A stretch of DNA of 64,000 nt from Planctomycetia bacterium (GCA_026401035.1 JAPLNR010000060.1:124001-188000), one strand, 5' to 3'. Positions 48,782-57,500 are shown, counted from the first letter of the stretch. The notes: a model not told the origin generated them from the letters alone. Numbers and translations: made by a program.

Positions 48782-50107
48782 TTAAGCCTGCAGGTTCCAC
48801 GACCGGATAACGACCGAACCAGCCTGCCCTTGGGGCGTGACCGAAGACGACATGAACACGTCCCCCGCGGGATCGCCGGCCCGTGCGGCCCGAATCTGGC
48901 ACTCGGGATCGGGCGTTTCGTGGTTGAGGAGCGGGAACAGCTGCCCCTTCTGCATCGCCAACACGCTCGCCACGCATTCGACCACGCCGCTACCGCCGCC
49001 CAGATTTCCGAAGTGACTCTTCGCCGCCACGGTGGGAATTGCCGCCGCCGCCGCGCCGAGCACCGCGTGCATCGCGGCGGCCTCCTCGCGGTCGCCCGCA
49101 ACGGTGCTCACGCCGTGAGCGTGGATGTGTGACAACCGGCCGGGTTCCAGACCGGCCATCGCGAGAGCCCGCTGCATCGCCAGCGTCAGCGCCCTTCGCT
49201 TCACACCCACTCCGGCGGCGTCACTGGCATGCCGCGCGGCGTGCCCGACGATCTCTCCGTAGATCCGCGCCCCGCGAGAGCGGGCATGCTCGAGCTCCTC
49301 GAGCACGAGCACCGCAGAGCCCTCGCCGAGGACCATTCCCTTTCGCGACTTGTCGAAGGGACGGCTCCAACGGGTCGGGTCGTCGTCACCGAGCGCCACC
49401 TGCTCGCTCTGCAGGGCGTGGACGGTCTTCATGGGATGCACCCGGGTGCCCGTTGAGCCGGCAAGCATCACGTCGGCAGCCCCCCGTTGGATGGTCACGG
49501 TCGCCTCACCGATCGCCAGGTGGCCGCTCGCCTCCCGCAGCGTGAGCGAGTTGCTCGGCCCGCGGAGATCGTTGTAGATGGCGATGTGACTGGCCGGCAT
49601 GTTTGGCAGGTACTTGAGCAGCCAGAGCGGATTCAAAAGCGGCATCCCGTCGATGGCCCAGCGGTCGAATGCAAACCGGCCGTCCGCATCGCGGCAGGCA
49701 GCCACGCTGGCTGTGAAATCCTCTGGCAACGTCAGCATGTAGTCGGAACCGAATACGCAGCCGAATCGCTCGGGCTGGTGCTGCTCAGGCGTGATTCCGC
49801 AGTCATGCAGGGCCCGCTGCGCCGCGGCCACAGCCATCTGACTCTCACGGCACATCACCTTGAGTCCCTTGCGGATCGCCTTCTTCCGCTCGCCGTCGAG
49901 CGGCCCAAAATTCTCGATCTCTCCGGTGAAGCCCCGGGCCTCGGCCGCATGCTTGAGCGGCAGTCCGCCGACGGGAAACGACTCGAGCGGCACGACCGCG
50001 CTTTTTCCGGCCGCGAGCCCCGCCCAGAGATCGTCGAGCGACAGCCCAAGCGGGCACACAACGCCCATGCCAGTGATGACAACACGACGCTGCGAAGAGT
50101 CACTCAT
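48782..50107 (-). CDS. Ketosynthase-fold protein without catalytic Cys (CLF-like)
   Basis: A 441-residue beta-ketoacyl synthase homologue that should not condense acyl chains. Aligned with the true FabF of this window, the nucleophile position (FabF C164, TACASA) is occupied by Glu192 (TLREASGH), and the second catalytic histidine (GH in KSQLGHTLG) is Asn (KSHFGNLGGG); the first histidine (HAHGVST) is kept. This pattern recalls chain-length factors of type II polyketide systems, in which the partner of a ketosynthase lacks activity. It lies 84 nt after a secreted-protein gene and downstream of fabF, so it may pair with FabF. AGGAAGG supports the start. The true substrate is unknown. Confidence 0.8.
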   Translation of the reverse strand: MSDSSQRRVVITGMGVVCPLGLSLDDLWAGLAAGKSAVVPLESFPVGGLPLKHAAEARGFTGEIENFGPLDGERKKAIRKGLKVMCRESQMAVAAAQRALHDCGITPEQHQPERFGCVFGSDYMLTLPEDFTASVAACRDADGRFAFDRWAIDGMPLLNPLWLLKYLPNMPASHIAIYNDLRGPSNSLTLREASGHLAIGEATVTIQRGAADVMLAGSTGTRVHPMKTVHALQSEQVALGDDDPTRWSRPFDKSRKGMVLGEGSAVLVLEELEHARSRGARIYGEIVGHAARHASDAAGVGVKRRALTLAMQRALAMAGLEPGRLSHIHAHGVSTVAGDREEAAAMHAVLGAAAAAIPTVAAKSHFGNLGGGSGVVECVASVLAMQKGQLFPLLNHETPDPECQIRAARAGDPAGDVFMSSSVTPQGQAGSVVIRSWNLQA

Positions 50108-50191
50108 GCAAAACCTTCCTGCTCGGTGTTCCGTTGGGAACGAGATCGTAACGGCCGATGAACCCTCCGGGCCATCGGACCGGAGTTATTT

Positions 50192-51175
50192 TTACGGAGT
50201 GTCGCCCAGTCGCGGCTCAACGACGACAACCACATCCGTGCGTTTGGCGTCGGGGGGCAGGGCAGGGGAGCCGGCGGCATTTTGCCCGGGAACGGGCCAC
50301 GGCACCAACCCCAACCCCACGACGAGCACCTGATTCAGCGGCCAGCGAAACCGCTCCCCCACCCGCACAGCGGACATCTGCGGCACCTCGATCTGCGCCG
50401 GCTGCCGGTCGGCAGCCGGGACGTTCAAGACCACGGGCACCATCCGCTCGATCTGGTCGATCCGGCAGCGCAGCACGGCCTCCACCGCCAGCCCATCCCG
50501 CGAAATCAACGGCTGAACATCGAGGGCCATGCCCTCGTCGCAGGTCGCCCCGAGCGTCTGCCAGCCAGGCCAGGCGTCCGGACGGGCGGCAATGTCACGA
50601 ACATAGGGACGCGAGCGGCCACCCGAGAGCACCGCCGGCAGGCCATTGGCGGCAAGCACCGCTCCGGTCGGCAGTTCCTGGCAGTCGCTCCGCCGACGCA
50701 GCATGGCCACGAGCATCGCCGCCTCTTCACGCGACATGATCCACGCCTGCACGCCGGGTGTGGCCGTCGGGATGGACCGCAACATCCCCCGGGCGTCGTT
50801 CCGCCATGCGGGGCTGCCGACACCGAGCACCCGCACCGAAAACCGATGCGGTGCCGCGGCATCCTCCGTGAACCGGGCCGTGATCTCTTCGACCTTCTCC
50901 TGCACGGCGGGCGTGTGGTAGCACCGCAGCGACGTCGCATCGGCCGACAACGACGCAACTGTATCGCCGTGCCAGTTCGCGTAGCCCGTTTCCTGGAGCA
51001 CCCAGTCAACAACATGCTTCTGGCTGCCCGGCCCGTGCTGCTTCACGAACGGATCGATGTCGTAGGCCTTCCACACCTGCCCGGCATCAGCAGGCAGCTG
51101 CGCATGGCCAGTGCTTGGCAAGGTGGCGAGGGCGAGGGCGAGCAATGGAAGAACGGTCGGCCGGAGGCAATTCAT
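50192..51175 (-). CDS. Secreted protein of unknown function
   Basis: A 327-residue protein with a clear signal peptide (LRPTVLPLLALALATLPSTGHAQ) and a mature part I do not recognise. It has a mid-region starting RFSVRVLGVGSPAW, and ends in a beta-rich stretch closing TDVVVVVEPRLGDTP, which slightly recalls secretin-type C-termini, though the multi-strand secretin domain is absent. AGGAG 7 nt before the ATG at 51175 fixes the start. It sits between fabF and the inactive ketosynthase homologue, all co-directional. Whether it has any link to lipid synthesis cannot be judged. Confidence 0.72.
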   Translation of the reverse strand: MNCLRPTVLPLLALALATLPSTGHAQLPADAGQVWKAYDIDPFVKQHGPGSQKHVVDWVLQETGYANWHGDTVASLSADATSLRCYHTPAVQEKVEEITARFTEDAAAPHRFSVRVLGVGSPAWRNDARGMLRSIPTATPGVQAWIMSREEAAMLVAMLRRRSDCQELPTGAVLAANGLPAVLSGGRSRPYVRDIAARPDAWPGWQTLGATCDEGMALDVQPLISRDGLAVEAVLRCRIDQIERMVPVVLNVPAADRQPAQIEVPQMSAVRVGERFRWPLNQVLVVGLGLVPWPVPGQNAAGSPALPPDAKRTDVVVVVEPRLGDTP

Positions 51176-51257
51176 GGAGATGCTCCTGGAGATCCAACCC
51201 GCCTGTTCTTCCAGCAATGTATTGCCCTGTTCCAGGAACAGATAGCCCAAGCCCGGC

Positions 51258-51275
51258 GACAGGCTGAAGCCTGTC
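51258..51275 (-). terminator. Perfect hairpin directly after fabF (family C, copy 3)
   Basis: GACAGGC-TTCA-GCCTGTC on the minus strand forms a perfect 7-bp stem with a 4-nt loop that begins at the base after the fabF stop TAG. The same stop-plus-hairpin string TAGGACAGGCTTCAGCC occurs at 19059-19075. No T-run follows, so it may act as a 3' end stabiliser or Rho-linked structure. Confidence 0.5.
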
Positions 51276-52517
51276 CTACTTGAGGCGGCCCAGAACCAGG
51301 GAGGCGTTGTGGCCGCCGAAGCCGAAACTGTTGCTCATGGCCACATTGACCGTTGCCTCGCGGGCCACGTTCGGCGTGTAGTCGAGGTCGCAGTCCGGAT
51401 CGGGGTTCTCGAGGTTGATCGTCGGCGCGATCAGGCCGCGATTGAGGGTCAGGGCGCAGACGACAAGCTCGATGCCACCGCTGGCGCCGAGGGTGTGGCC
51501 AAGCTGGCTTTTCGTGCTCGAAATCGCGATTTTTTTGGCATGGATGCCAAAGACCTTCTTGACCGCGACGGTCTCGGCCTTGTCGCCGAGCGGCGTGCTG
51601 GTGCCATGGGCGTTGATGTAGTGCACTGCGTCGGGATTGAGGCCGGCATCAGCAAGCGCCATCGTCATGGCGTGGGCGGCACCGCGGCCCTCCTCGTCGG
51701 GCTGCGTGATGTGGCCGGCATCGCCACTCGCGCCATAGCCCATCAATTCACCGTAGATCCGCGCGCCCCGGTTGCGGGCGTGCTCGAGTTCCTCGAGCAC
51801 CACCACGCCCGCGCCCTCAGAGAGCACGAAGCCGTCCCGCTCCGCATCGAAGGGCCGACTGGCCCGCTGCGGGGCATCGGTGCGAACTGAGAGCGCCCGC
51901 ATATTTTGAAATCCGGCCAGGCCCATCGGCGTGAGGGCCGCCTCGCTGCCACCCGTGATCATCACGTCGGCATCGCCGTATTGAATGGCCCGCAGGGCGT
52001 CGCCGATCGAATTCGCGGCGCTGGCACAGGCGGTGGCGACTGCAAAATTAGGCCCCTTGATGCCGTACATGCTCGAGACGTGGCCGCTGCCGGAATTGAC
52101 CATCAACTTCGGGATGGTGAACGGGGAGACCTTGTCGATCCCCTTCGTCAGGAGCCGCTCGTGCTGGGCCTCGAACTCGGACAGTCCACCGATGCCGGAG
52201 CCGATCACCACGCCGCAGCGATAAGGGTCTTCCTTCGAGAAGTCGAGCCCCGAGTCGGTGACGGCATCAGCCGCGGAGGCCATCGCAAACTGCGTGAAGC
52301 GGTCGAGCCGACGCAGTTCCTTGAGGTTGGCGATGTTTGCCTGCTCGGGTTCCCAGGGCACCTGGCCGCCGAACTGCACGCGATAGCCGCTGACGTCGAA
52401 AAGCGTGATCGGTCCCACGCCGCTGTCGCCGCGCAGAATGCGATCCCAGAAGACGTCCAGGGCTCTACCAAGAGAGGTGACGACTCCAAGCCCCGTCACC
52501 ACGACGCGTCGCTTCAT
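51276..52517 (-). CDS. fabF: 3-oxoacyl-ACP synthase II
   Basis: FabF elongates acyl chains by condensation with malonyl-ACP in type II fatty acid synthesis. The 413-residue protein has the complete triad: Cys164 in ATACASAANS, His in NAHGTSTPLGD (about 304) and His in KSQLGHTLGASG (about 340). GFGGHNAS near the C-terminus is the usual closing motif. It starts 11 nt after the acpP stop and shares the operon. It is the catalytically competent partner for comparison with the inactive homologue at 48782-50107. Confidence 0.96.
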   Translation of the reverse strand: MKRRVVVTGLGVVTSLGRALDVFWDRILRGDSGVGPITLFDVSGYRVQFGGQVPWEPEQANIANLKELRRLDRFTQFAMASAADAVTDSGLDFSKEDPYRCGVVIGSGIGGLSEFEAQHERLLTKGIDKVSPFTIPKLMVNSGSGHVSSMYGIKGPNFAVATACASAANSIGDALRAIQYGDADVMITGGSEAALTPMGLAGFQNMRALSVRTDAPQRASRPFDAERDGFVLSEGAGVVVLEELEHARNRGARIYGELMGYGASGDAGHITQPDEEGRGAAHAMTMALADAGLNPDAVHYINAHGTSTPLGDKAETVAVKKVFGIHAKKIAISSTKSQLGHTLGASGGIELVVCALTLNRGLIAPTINLENPDPDCDLDYTPNVAREATVNVAMSNSFGFGGHNASLVLGRLK

Positions 52518-52528
52518 TCAACGCACCG

Positions 52529-52765
52529 TCAGGCCTGGTGCTTTTCGATGAACTCCACCGCCTGGCCGACGGTCTGGATCTTTTCGGCCGCATCGTCGGG
52601 AATGTTGATCTCGAACTCTTCCTCGAGTTCCATCACCAACTCCACGGTATCGAGCGAGTCGGCACCCAGGTCGTTGATGAACGACGTCTCGGGGGTGATC
52701 TGTTCCTTGCTCACCCCCAGTTGGGAAGCGACGATGTCAATCACTCGATCTTGGACTGAAGCCAC
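52529..52765 (-). CDS. acpP: Acyl carrier protein
   Basis: ACP carries growing acyl chains on a phosphopantetheine arm. The 78-residue acidic protein has the attachment serine in the canonical motif [18 protein letters not shown] (Ser about 38). It starts at a GTG (52765) with AGGAGG 9 nt upstream; the longer upstream reading is not ACP-like. A candidate promoter lies at 52836-52865, 60-100 nt upstream, which would allow separate strong expression of this gene within the fab run. fabF follows at 11 nt. Confidence 0.96.
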   Translation of the reverse strand: MASVQDRVIDIVASQLGVSKEQITPETSFINDLGADSLDTVELVMELEEEFEINIPDDAAEKIQTVGQAVEFIEKHQA

Positions 52766-52835
52766 CTTTTGAATCCTCCTGCAAAAATCATATCTGCGGC
52801 CGGCCGTCCGCGGCGAACAGGCTCGGGCGAGCCAA

Positions 52836-52865
52836 GATATACCCGCTTCACGTCCGGACTGTCCA
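52836..52865 (-). promoter_or_regulatory. Candidate sigma-70 promoter for acpP
   Basis: On the minus strand TGGACA (52865-52860, 5 of 6), an 18-bp spacer and TATATC (52841-52836, 4 of 6) lie about 70 nt before the acpP start. Confidence 0.45.
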
Positions 52866-52984
52866 GACCGGGCAAAACCGCCTGATGGCTTCCCCACTCC
52901 AAGTCAGGCCCGCCAGGCCGTGCAGGCACCGGCGGCCGGAGGCCTCAGCCGAAGACGGGCTGGATGCCCGTGCACCGCGTGAAG

Positions 52985-53773
52985 TCAGCCGATCAGCCCA
53001 CCATCAATAGTGAGTACCTGGGCGGTGATGTAGGCCGAAGACGGTGCCGCGAGAAACAGCACGGCATCGGCGATTTCCCAGGCTTCCCCCAGCCGCTTGG
53101 CGGGAACCCGCTTCTTCACCTCGTCGAGCAGGGCCGGGCCAAGCGCCGCGGTCATGTCGCTGGCGATGAACCCCGGAGCCACGGCGTTGACCGTGATCTT
53201 GCGGCCCGCCAACTCCTTGGCAACCGTCCGCGTGAGCCCCACGAGGCCGGCCTTCGAGGCCGAGTAGTTGGCCTGGCCGGGATTGCCGATGAGCCCCGAA
53301 ACGCTGGCGACGTTGATGATCCGGCCATACCGCTGCTGCATCATCGGCCGGCTCACCGCCCGCATGAAGAGGAACGGCCCCCGCAGGTTGGTCGTGAGCA
53401 CCTCGTCCCACTCCTCGTCGCTCATCCGGGGGAGAAGCGTGTCGCGGGTCACGCCGGCATTGTTCACGAGGATGTCGATCCGGCCGAGTTTCGAGTGGAT
53501 CGCGTCGACGACGGCGGTGACGTTTTCGGCCTGCGAGACGTCACAGGCAAAAGGCTCCGCCGCACCGCCGGCTGAACGGATGGCCGCGGCCACATCCGCA
53601 AGTTTGCCGGCGCTGCGGGCGACGAGCGCCACGGTCGCGCCGCTGGCGGCGAGCGCCTCGGCGATTGCCCGACCGATGCCCTGTGAGGCTCCGGTCACGA
53701 TCGCCACCTGGCCGGCGAGATCCACGTGAAGTCGCTTCGGCGTCGCCACCGGTTGCTTACTGTCGTCAGCCAT
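52985..53773 (-). CDS. fabG: 3-oxoacyl-ACP reductase
   Basis: FabG is the NADPH-dependent short-chain dehydrogenase that reduces 3-oxoacyl-ACP. The 262-residue protein has the cofactor motif TGASQGIGRA (about 28-37), NNAGVTRD (about 107), the catalytic Ser in NVASVSGLIG and the Tyr/Lys pair in NYSASKAGL (about 170-175), then PGFIASDMT. An ~18-residue N-terminal extension precedes the usual start. AAAGGAG 8 nt upstream fixes the ATG at 53773. It lies 26 nt after fabD and about 220 nt before acpP. Confidence 0.95.
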   Translation of the reverse strand: MADDSKQPVATPKRLHVDLAGQVAIVTGASQGIGRAIAEALAASGATVALVARSAGKLADVAAAIRSAGGAAEPFACDVSQAENVTAVVDAIHSKLGRIDILVNNAGVTRDTLLPRMSDEEWDEVLTTNLRGPFLFMRAVSRPMMQQRYGRIINVASVSGLIGNPGQANYSASKAGLVGLTRTVAKELAGRKITVNAVAPGFIASDMTAALGPALLDEVKKRVPAKRLGEAWEIADAVLFLAAPSSAYITAQVLTIDGGLIG

Positions 53774-53799
53774 GAATGGGCTCCTTTAGATTGTGTTTT

Positions 53800-54732
53800 T
53801 CAATCGAACACGCCGAAACAGGTGATGCTCCGATCAATCCGCTTCATGAGGCCGCGCAGCACCCGTCCGGGACCGACCTCCCAGACCGACCGCACCCCTT
53901 GTGCGAGCAGATACTCAACCGACGCATGCCATTCGACGACGCCCACCACCTGGCGGGCGAGCAGGGCACGAATCTCGGCGGGATCGTCGTGCGGCCGGGC
54001 GTCGACATTGCTCACAACCGGAATCCGCGGCGGGCGGATCGTCGCCTTGCCCAACGCGTCGGCGAGGCGGGCCACGGCCGGCTCCATCAGGACGGTGTGA
54101 AACGCACCAGCCACGTCGAGCGGGACGCACTTCATGGCGCCGGCGGCCGTTGCGGCGGCCTCGAGCCTGCGGCAGGCGGCCACCGCCCCGGAAACCACGA
54201 TGTTGCCGGGGCAGAGGACATTGGCGATCTCCAGCACGTCGTCGCCGCGCGACTCGTCGCAGAGTTTCGCCAAGGCATCGCGATCGAGGCCGAGCACGGC
54301 CACCATAACGCCGGACCGCTGTTCAGCGCATTCCTGCATCGCCCGGCCTCGAGCATCGACCAGCCGCACGGCATCGTCGAAATCGATGGCTCCGGCAAAC
54401 ACGAGGGCCGTGTATTCGCCAAGCGACAGGCCGGCGGTGATGGATGCCGAGGCAAGCGGGCTGCCTTCCTTGCTGCGGAGCACTTCGAGGGCCGCCAGGC
54501 TCGTGACCAGGATCGCCGGCTGGCTGACGGCCGTCGTGTTCAATTTCTCGGCCGGTCCCTGCCTGCAGAGGGCCGCCAGATCGTAGCCAAGGATGTCGTT
54601 CGCCCGCCGAAACAGTTCGCTGGCGGATGGGTGCGTGTCGCACCAGTCGCCGACCATGCCGACGGACTGGGCCCCCTGGCCGGGAAAGAGCAGCGCCGTC
54701 TTGCCGTCGCCTGCTTGCCCGTCACGTGCCAA
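53800..54732 (-). CDS. fabD: Malonyl-CoA:ACP transacylase
   Basis: FabD loads malonyl groups onto ACP. The 310-residue protein has the opening LLFPGQGAQSVGMV, the nucleophile serine in AGLSLGEYTALV (about 95; GxSxG), and the catalytic histidine in GAFHTVLM (about 205). The drawn start is a TTG (54732) three nt after the rpmF stop, with GGGGA upstream; an internal start is possible but would shorten the N-terminal helix. plsX and fabH, which separate rpmF from fabD in many bacteria, are absent here. Confidence 0.95.
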   Translation of the reverse strand: MARDGQAGDGKTALLFPGQGAQSVGMVGDWCDTHPSASELFRRANDILGYDLAALCRQGPAEKLNTTAVSQPAILVTSLAALEVLRSKEGSPLASASITAGLSLGEYTALVFAGAIDFDDAVRLVDARGRAMQECAEQRSGVMVAVLGLDRDALAKLCDESRGDDVLEIANVLCPGNIVVSGAVAACRRLEAAATAAGAMKCVPLDVAGAFHTVLMEPAVARLADALGKATIRPPRIPVVSNVDARPHDDPAEIRALLARQVVGVVEWHASVEYLLAQGVRSVWEVGPGRVLRGLMKRIDRSITCFGVFD

Positions 54733-54735
54733 GGC

Positions 54736-54915
54736 TCAGTCCCCAGTCTTGATGACTGCGCGGCCCATGTAGTGGCCGCAGGTGCCGCAAATACGGTGCG
54801 TGGGCACAGCCTTGCCGCAGTTGGAGCAGAACGTCAGCTGCCGCGGCGTGAGAAAATCGTGGGCGCGGCGGGAACGGGTCTTCTGGTTCGATTGACGTCG
54901 CTTTGGAACGGCCAT
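54736..54915 (-). CDS. rpmF: Ribosomal protein bL32
   Basis: A 59-residue large-subunit protein. It opens MAVPKRRQSNQKTRSRRAHD, the bL32 signature, and has a four-cysteine zinc ribbon (CSNCG...CGTCG) near residues 30-46. AGGTGA precedes the ATG at 54915. It heads the rpmF-fabD-fabG-acpP-fabF run, a common arrangement linking ribosome and lipid synthesis genes. Confidence 0.96.
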   Translation of the reverse strand: MAVPKRRQSNQKTRSRRAHDFLTPRQLTFCSNCGKAVPTHRICGTCGHYMGRAVIKTGD

Positions 54916-55003
54916 GGGATCACCTGGGGACTGGGGCAATTGAGTCGAGTAATGTAGCCATGTCGGCGGGAAGGGGTCAATTCCACGCTGATTTTCGCGG
55001 CAT

Positions 55004-56026
55004 TCAAAATAGTCTGGCCTGAGATCCGCTCTGCGGCAGGGTGCCGAGATGCTCCTCCCCCCGGGGCGTGATGCGTCGCCCGCGCGGGGTGCGCACGACC
55101 AATTCGCACCGCAGGAGAAAGGGTTCGACGTCGTCCTCGAGCGTGTCGGTGGCGGAGCTCATCGTGTGGGCGATCGCCTCGATGCCGACGGGCCCTCCGC
55201 CGAACACCCGCTGGATGGTTTCGAGATACTTGCGATCGAAACCGTCGAGGCCCAGTTCGTCGATGCCCTGCATCTCGAGGGCCGAGCGGGCAATATCGAT
55301 GTCGATGGCGCCGGCGGCGCGGCTGGTGGAAAAATCACGAATCCACCGCAGGCGGTTGTTGGCCAGCCGGGGCGTGCCGCGGCTGCGGCGGGCAATCTCG
55401 TCGGCCGAAACGTCGTCCATCGGCATCTGCAACTTGACGGCCGAACGGCGGATGATTTCCGCCAGATCCTCCGGACTGTAGTAGTCGAGATGCTCGCGGA
55501 TCACGAAGCGGTCGCGCATCGGCGCGGAGATGAGCCCGGCCCGCGTGGTCGCTCCCACGAGCGTGAACGGGCGGAGCGGCATGTTGATCGTGCGGGCGGC
55601 CACGCCGTCGCCGAGCGTGATGTCGATCCGGAAATCCTCCATCGCCGGATAGAGAAATTCCTCGACCGCGATTGGCAGGCGGTGGATTTCGTCGATGAAG
55701 AGCACCGAGCCCTCGGAGACATTCGTGAGATACGGCAGCAGGTCCTTGGGGGCCGCCAGGGCCGCACCGCTGGCGATCTGCAGCGTGGTGCCAAGCTCGC
55801 GCGGGATGCAAGTGGCGAATGTCGTCTTGCCGAGCCCCGGCGGACCGTCGAGCAGGATGTGGCCGAGCGTGTCGCCACGCTTCCGCGCCGCATCGATGGC
55901 GATCTCGAGCCGCTCGTAGACGGCCCGCTGGCCCACCATGTCAGCCATGCGCTGCGGCCGCAGCGCGCGGTCTTCGGGCGGCTGTTCCTCGGGTGCCTGG
56001 ATGCTCGGTTCGCGAAATGATTCCAT
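55004..56026 (-). CDS. ruvB: Holliday junction branch-migration ATPase RuvB
   Basis: RuvB is the AAA+ motor that drives RuvA-bound Holliday junctions. The 340-residue protein has Walker A GPPGLGKTT (about 66-74), Walker B LFIDEIHRL (about 115), the sensor segment LVGATTRAGLISAPMRDRF with the arginine finger, and a C-terminal winged helix (RTPRGRRITPRGEEHL). It begins at ATG 56026 by homology; the frame is open upstream. It is on the same strand as ruvC-ruvA but separated from them by about 255 nt that contain a repeat. No other gene of the resolution system is in the window. Confidence 0.96.
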   Translation of the reverse strand: MESFREPSIQAPEEQPPEDRALRPQRMADMVGQRAVYERLEIAIDAARKRGDTLGHILLDGPPGLGKTTFATCIPRELGTTLQIASGAALAAPKDLLPYLTNVSEGSVLFIDEIHRLPIAVEEFLYPAMEDFRIDITLGDGVAARTINMPLRPFTLVGATTRAGLISAPMRDRFVIREHLDYYSPEDLAEIIRRSAVKLQMPMDDVSADEIARRSRGTPRLANNRLRWIRDFSTSRAAGAIDIDIARSALEMQGIDELGLDGFDRKYLETIQRVFGGGPVGIEAIAHTMSSATDTLEDDVEPFLLRCELVVRTPRGRRITPRGEEHLGTLPQSGSQARLF

Positions 56027-56120
56027 GGTGTGACAGCCTAAACCATCCGGGGAGGAAAGGGTTAAACGAGTGGCAAACAGGGGAGCGGGCTGGGCAGGTG
56101 CTCCTGACCGCATTGTGAGC

Positions 56121-56250
56121 CGAGATCGGCAGAAGTCTCCTCGCGGGGATATTTCGCAATCCCTCGACTCGCGCCGCAGACGCCAGACGGGCGAAATCTC
56201 CAACGCTCGTCCAGCTTCCGCCGATCCCGGCTCCTCGGCGGCCGCACCAT
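56121..56250 (+). repeat. Intergenic repeat family A, copy 3 (divergent)
   Basis: A diverged copy: GGCAGAAGTC, TATTTCGCA, GCGAAATCTCCAACGCTC and CTTCCGCCGATCCCGGCTCC align with 38891-39032 and 6435-6578. Its ends GATCGGCAGAAG and CTTCCGCCGATC are inverted with 11 of 12 matches. It lies between ruvA and ruvB and carries no gene. Confidence 0.7.
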
Positions 56251-56281
56251 CACGGAGGAGCCGGCTTCCCGGGAGTGCCGG

Positions 56282-56917
56282 CTATCTGGGTTTGTGCATT
56301 TGGCGGTAGATCGCCTCGAGCGCTTCCTGAACGTCCTTGGGCTTTTTCTTCTCGGCCCGCAGGGCGTCGACGAGGCGGCGGGCGTCGGAATCGGAATGGC
56401 CGAGCGACCGGAGCACCTCGAAGGTTTCCGAGAGCACGTCGCCGGCGACCCCCGCCTCACCGGGCGCGTCGCGGCCCACGAGGAGCGCGAATTTCGGCAT
56501 TCTCCGCCGCAGTTTGGCGATCATCCGCTCGGCCGTGGCGGCGCCGATGCCGGGCAGCGTGGCGAGCTGTTTGGCGTCTTGCTCGTCGATGGCGGTGGCG
56601 ATCTCGCCGACCGGCCGCACGATGGCCCGCAGCGCCTTCCGCACGCCCACGCCGTCGACCTCGCAGATCAGATCGAAAAACTCCCGCTCCACCTCGGAGA
56701 GAAAACCGACGATCCGCGGCACGAGATTGCCGCGGCCCGGAGTGCCCTCGAGAAACTCGAGCGTGTAGAGCGTGACGGGCTGACCGAGCTTCTGCTGCAG
56801 GCTGCGGCGGGTCAGTTCCGGCACGAGCACCTCGTGTACGACGGGGCCGACGGCCAGTTCCACGCTGTTGGAGCGGGTGTCGATGCGTTCCAGCGTGCCG
56901 GTAATCTTCGTGATCAT
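56282..56917 (-). CDS. ruvA: Holliday junction DNA-binding protein RuvA
   Basis: RuvA forms the tetramer that holds the junction for RuvB. The 211-residue protein starts MITKITGTLERIDTRSNSVE (OB fold), has the helix-hairpin-helix pair with LICEVDGVGVRKALRAIVRP and LATLPGIGAATAERMIAKLR (about 75-130), and the C-terminal domain contacting RuvB. The start at 56917 overlaps the ruvC stop (ATGA). Confidence 0.95.
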   Translation of the reverse strand: MITKITGTLERIDTRSNSVELAVGPVVHEVLVPELTRRSLQQKLGQPVTLYTLEFLEGTPGRGNLVPRIVGFLSEVEREFFDLICEVDGVGVRKALRAIVRPVGEIATAIDEQDAKQLATLPGIGAATAERMIAKLRRRMPKFALLVGRDAPGEAGVAGDVLSETFEVLRSLGHSDSDARRLVDALRAEKKKPKDVQEALEAIYRQMHKPR

Positions 56918-57456
56918 GCGCGGGAACTCCTGATCCGCACGATGGCGGTGCCGAAGAGCAGGGGACGGAGGCGGAGATGGTAGTCGGTCAGGGCCACGGC
57001 GAGAGCGTCGGCCGCGTCGGCCGGCTTCGGCTTCGTGGCGAGGCCAAGTTCCCGCTGCACGGCCGACTGAATCTGTTCCTTGCCGGCGTGGCCCGAGCCG
57101 GTGAGCGTGCTCTTCACCCGATTGGGAAGGTAGTGATGCACGGCCAGGCCGGCCTGAACGCCGGCCAGACAGATCACGCCCCGGGCGTGGCCGAGAAGGA
57201 TCGCGGTTTTGGGGAATTTCGCGTGGGAGAAGACCTGCTCGATCGCCATCGCGTTCGGCTTGAACGCCCCGATCACCTCCGCCACACCGGCGTGGATCGT
57301 GAGCAGCCGTTCCTCGAGCGTTTCCCCCTTTGAACGCACGGTGCCCGCCTCGATGAGCCGCACGGTGGCCCCGCGGCATTCGACAACACCGTAGCCGGTG
57401 ATGTTGAGGCCGGGGTCGAAACCCACCACGCGATGCATACCCGACAGGCTTTCCAT
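56914..57456 (-). CDS. ruvC: Holliday junction resolvase RuvC
   Basis: RuvC cleaves Holliday junctions. The 180-residue protein has the catalytic acids of the RNase H-like fold: Asp in VVGFDPGLNITGYG (about 14), Glu in AIEQVFSHAK (about 73), and the Asp pair in KPADAADALAVAL (about 147-150). A Met at codon 7 is an alternative start. The last ~15 residues (LLFGTAIVRIRSSRA) extend past the usual end. It precedes ruvA with a 4-bp overlap. Confidence 0.94.
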   Translation of the reverse strand: MESLSGMHRVVGFDPGLNITGYGVVECRGATVRLIEAGTVRSKGETLEERLLTIHAGVAEVIGAFKPNAMAIEQVFSHAKFPKTAILLGHARGVICLAGVQAGLAVHHYLPNRVKSTLTGSGHAGKEQIQSAVQRELGLATKPKPADAADALAVALTDYHLRLRPLLFGTAIVRIRSSRA

Positions 57457-57500
57457 GGCGGAAGCCTAGCGGCCATCGAGAAAATGCCCCAAGGCCAGTC

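Noticed and set aside
56914-56965. Family B end fused to the 3' end of ruvC
   Set aside because: The GTGCCGAAGAGCAGG stretch is a short partial match inside coding sequence with no other part of the element nearby.
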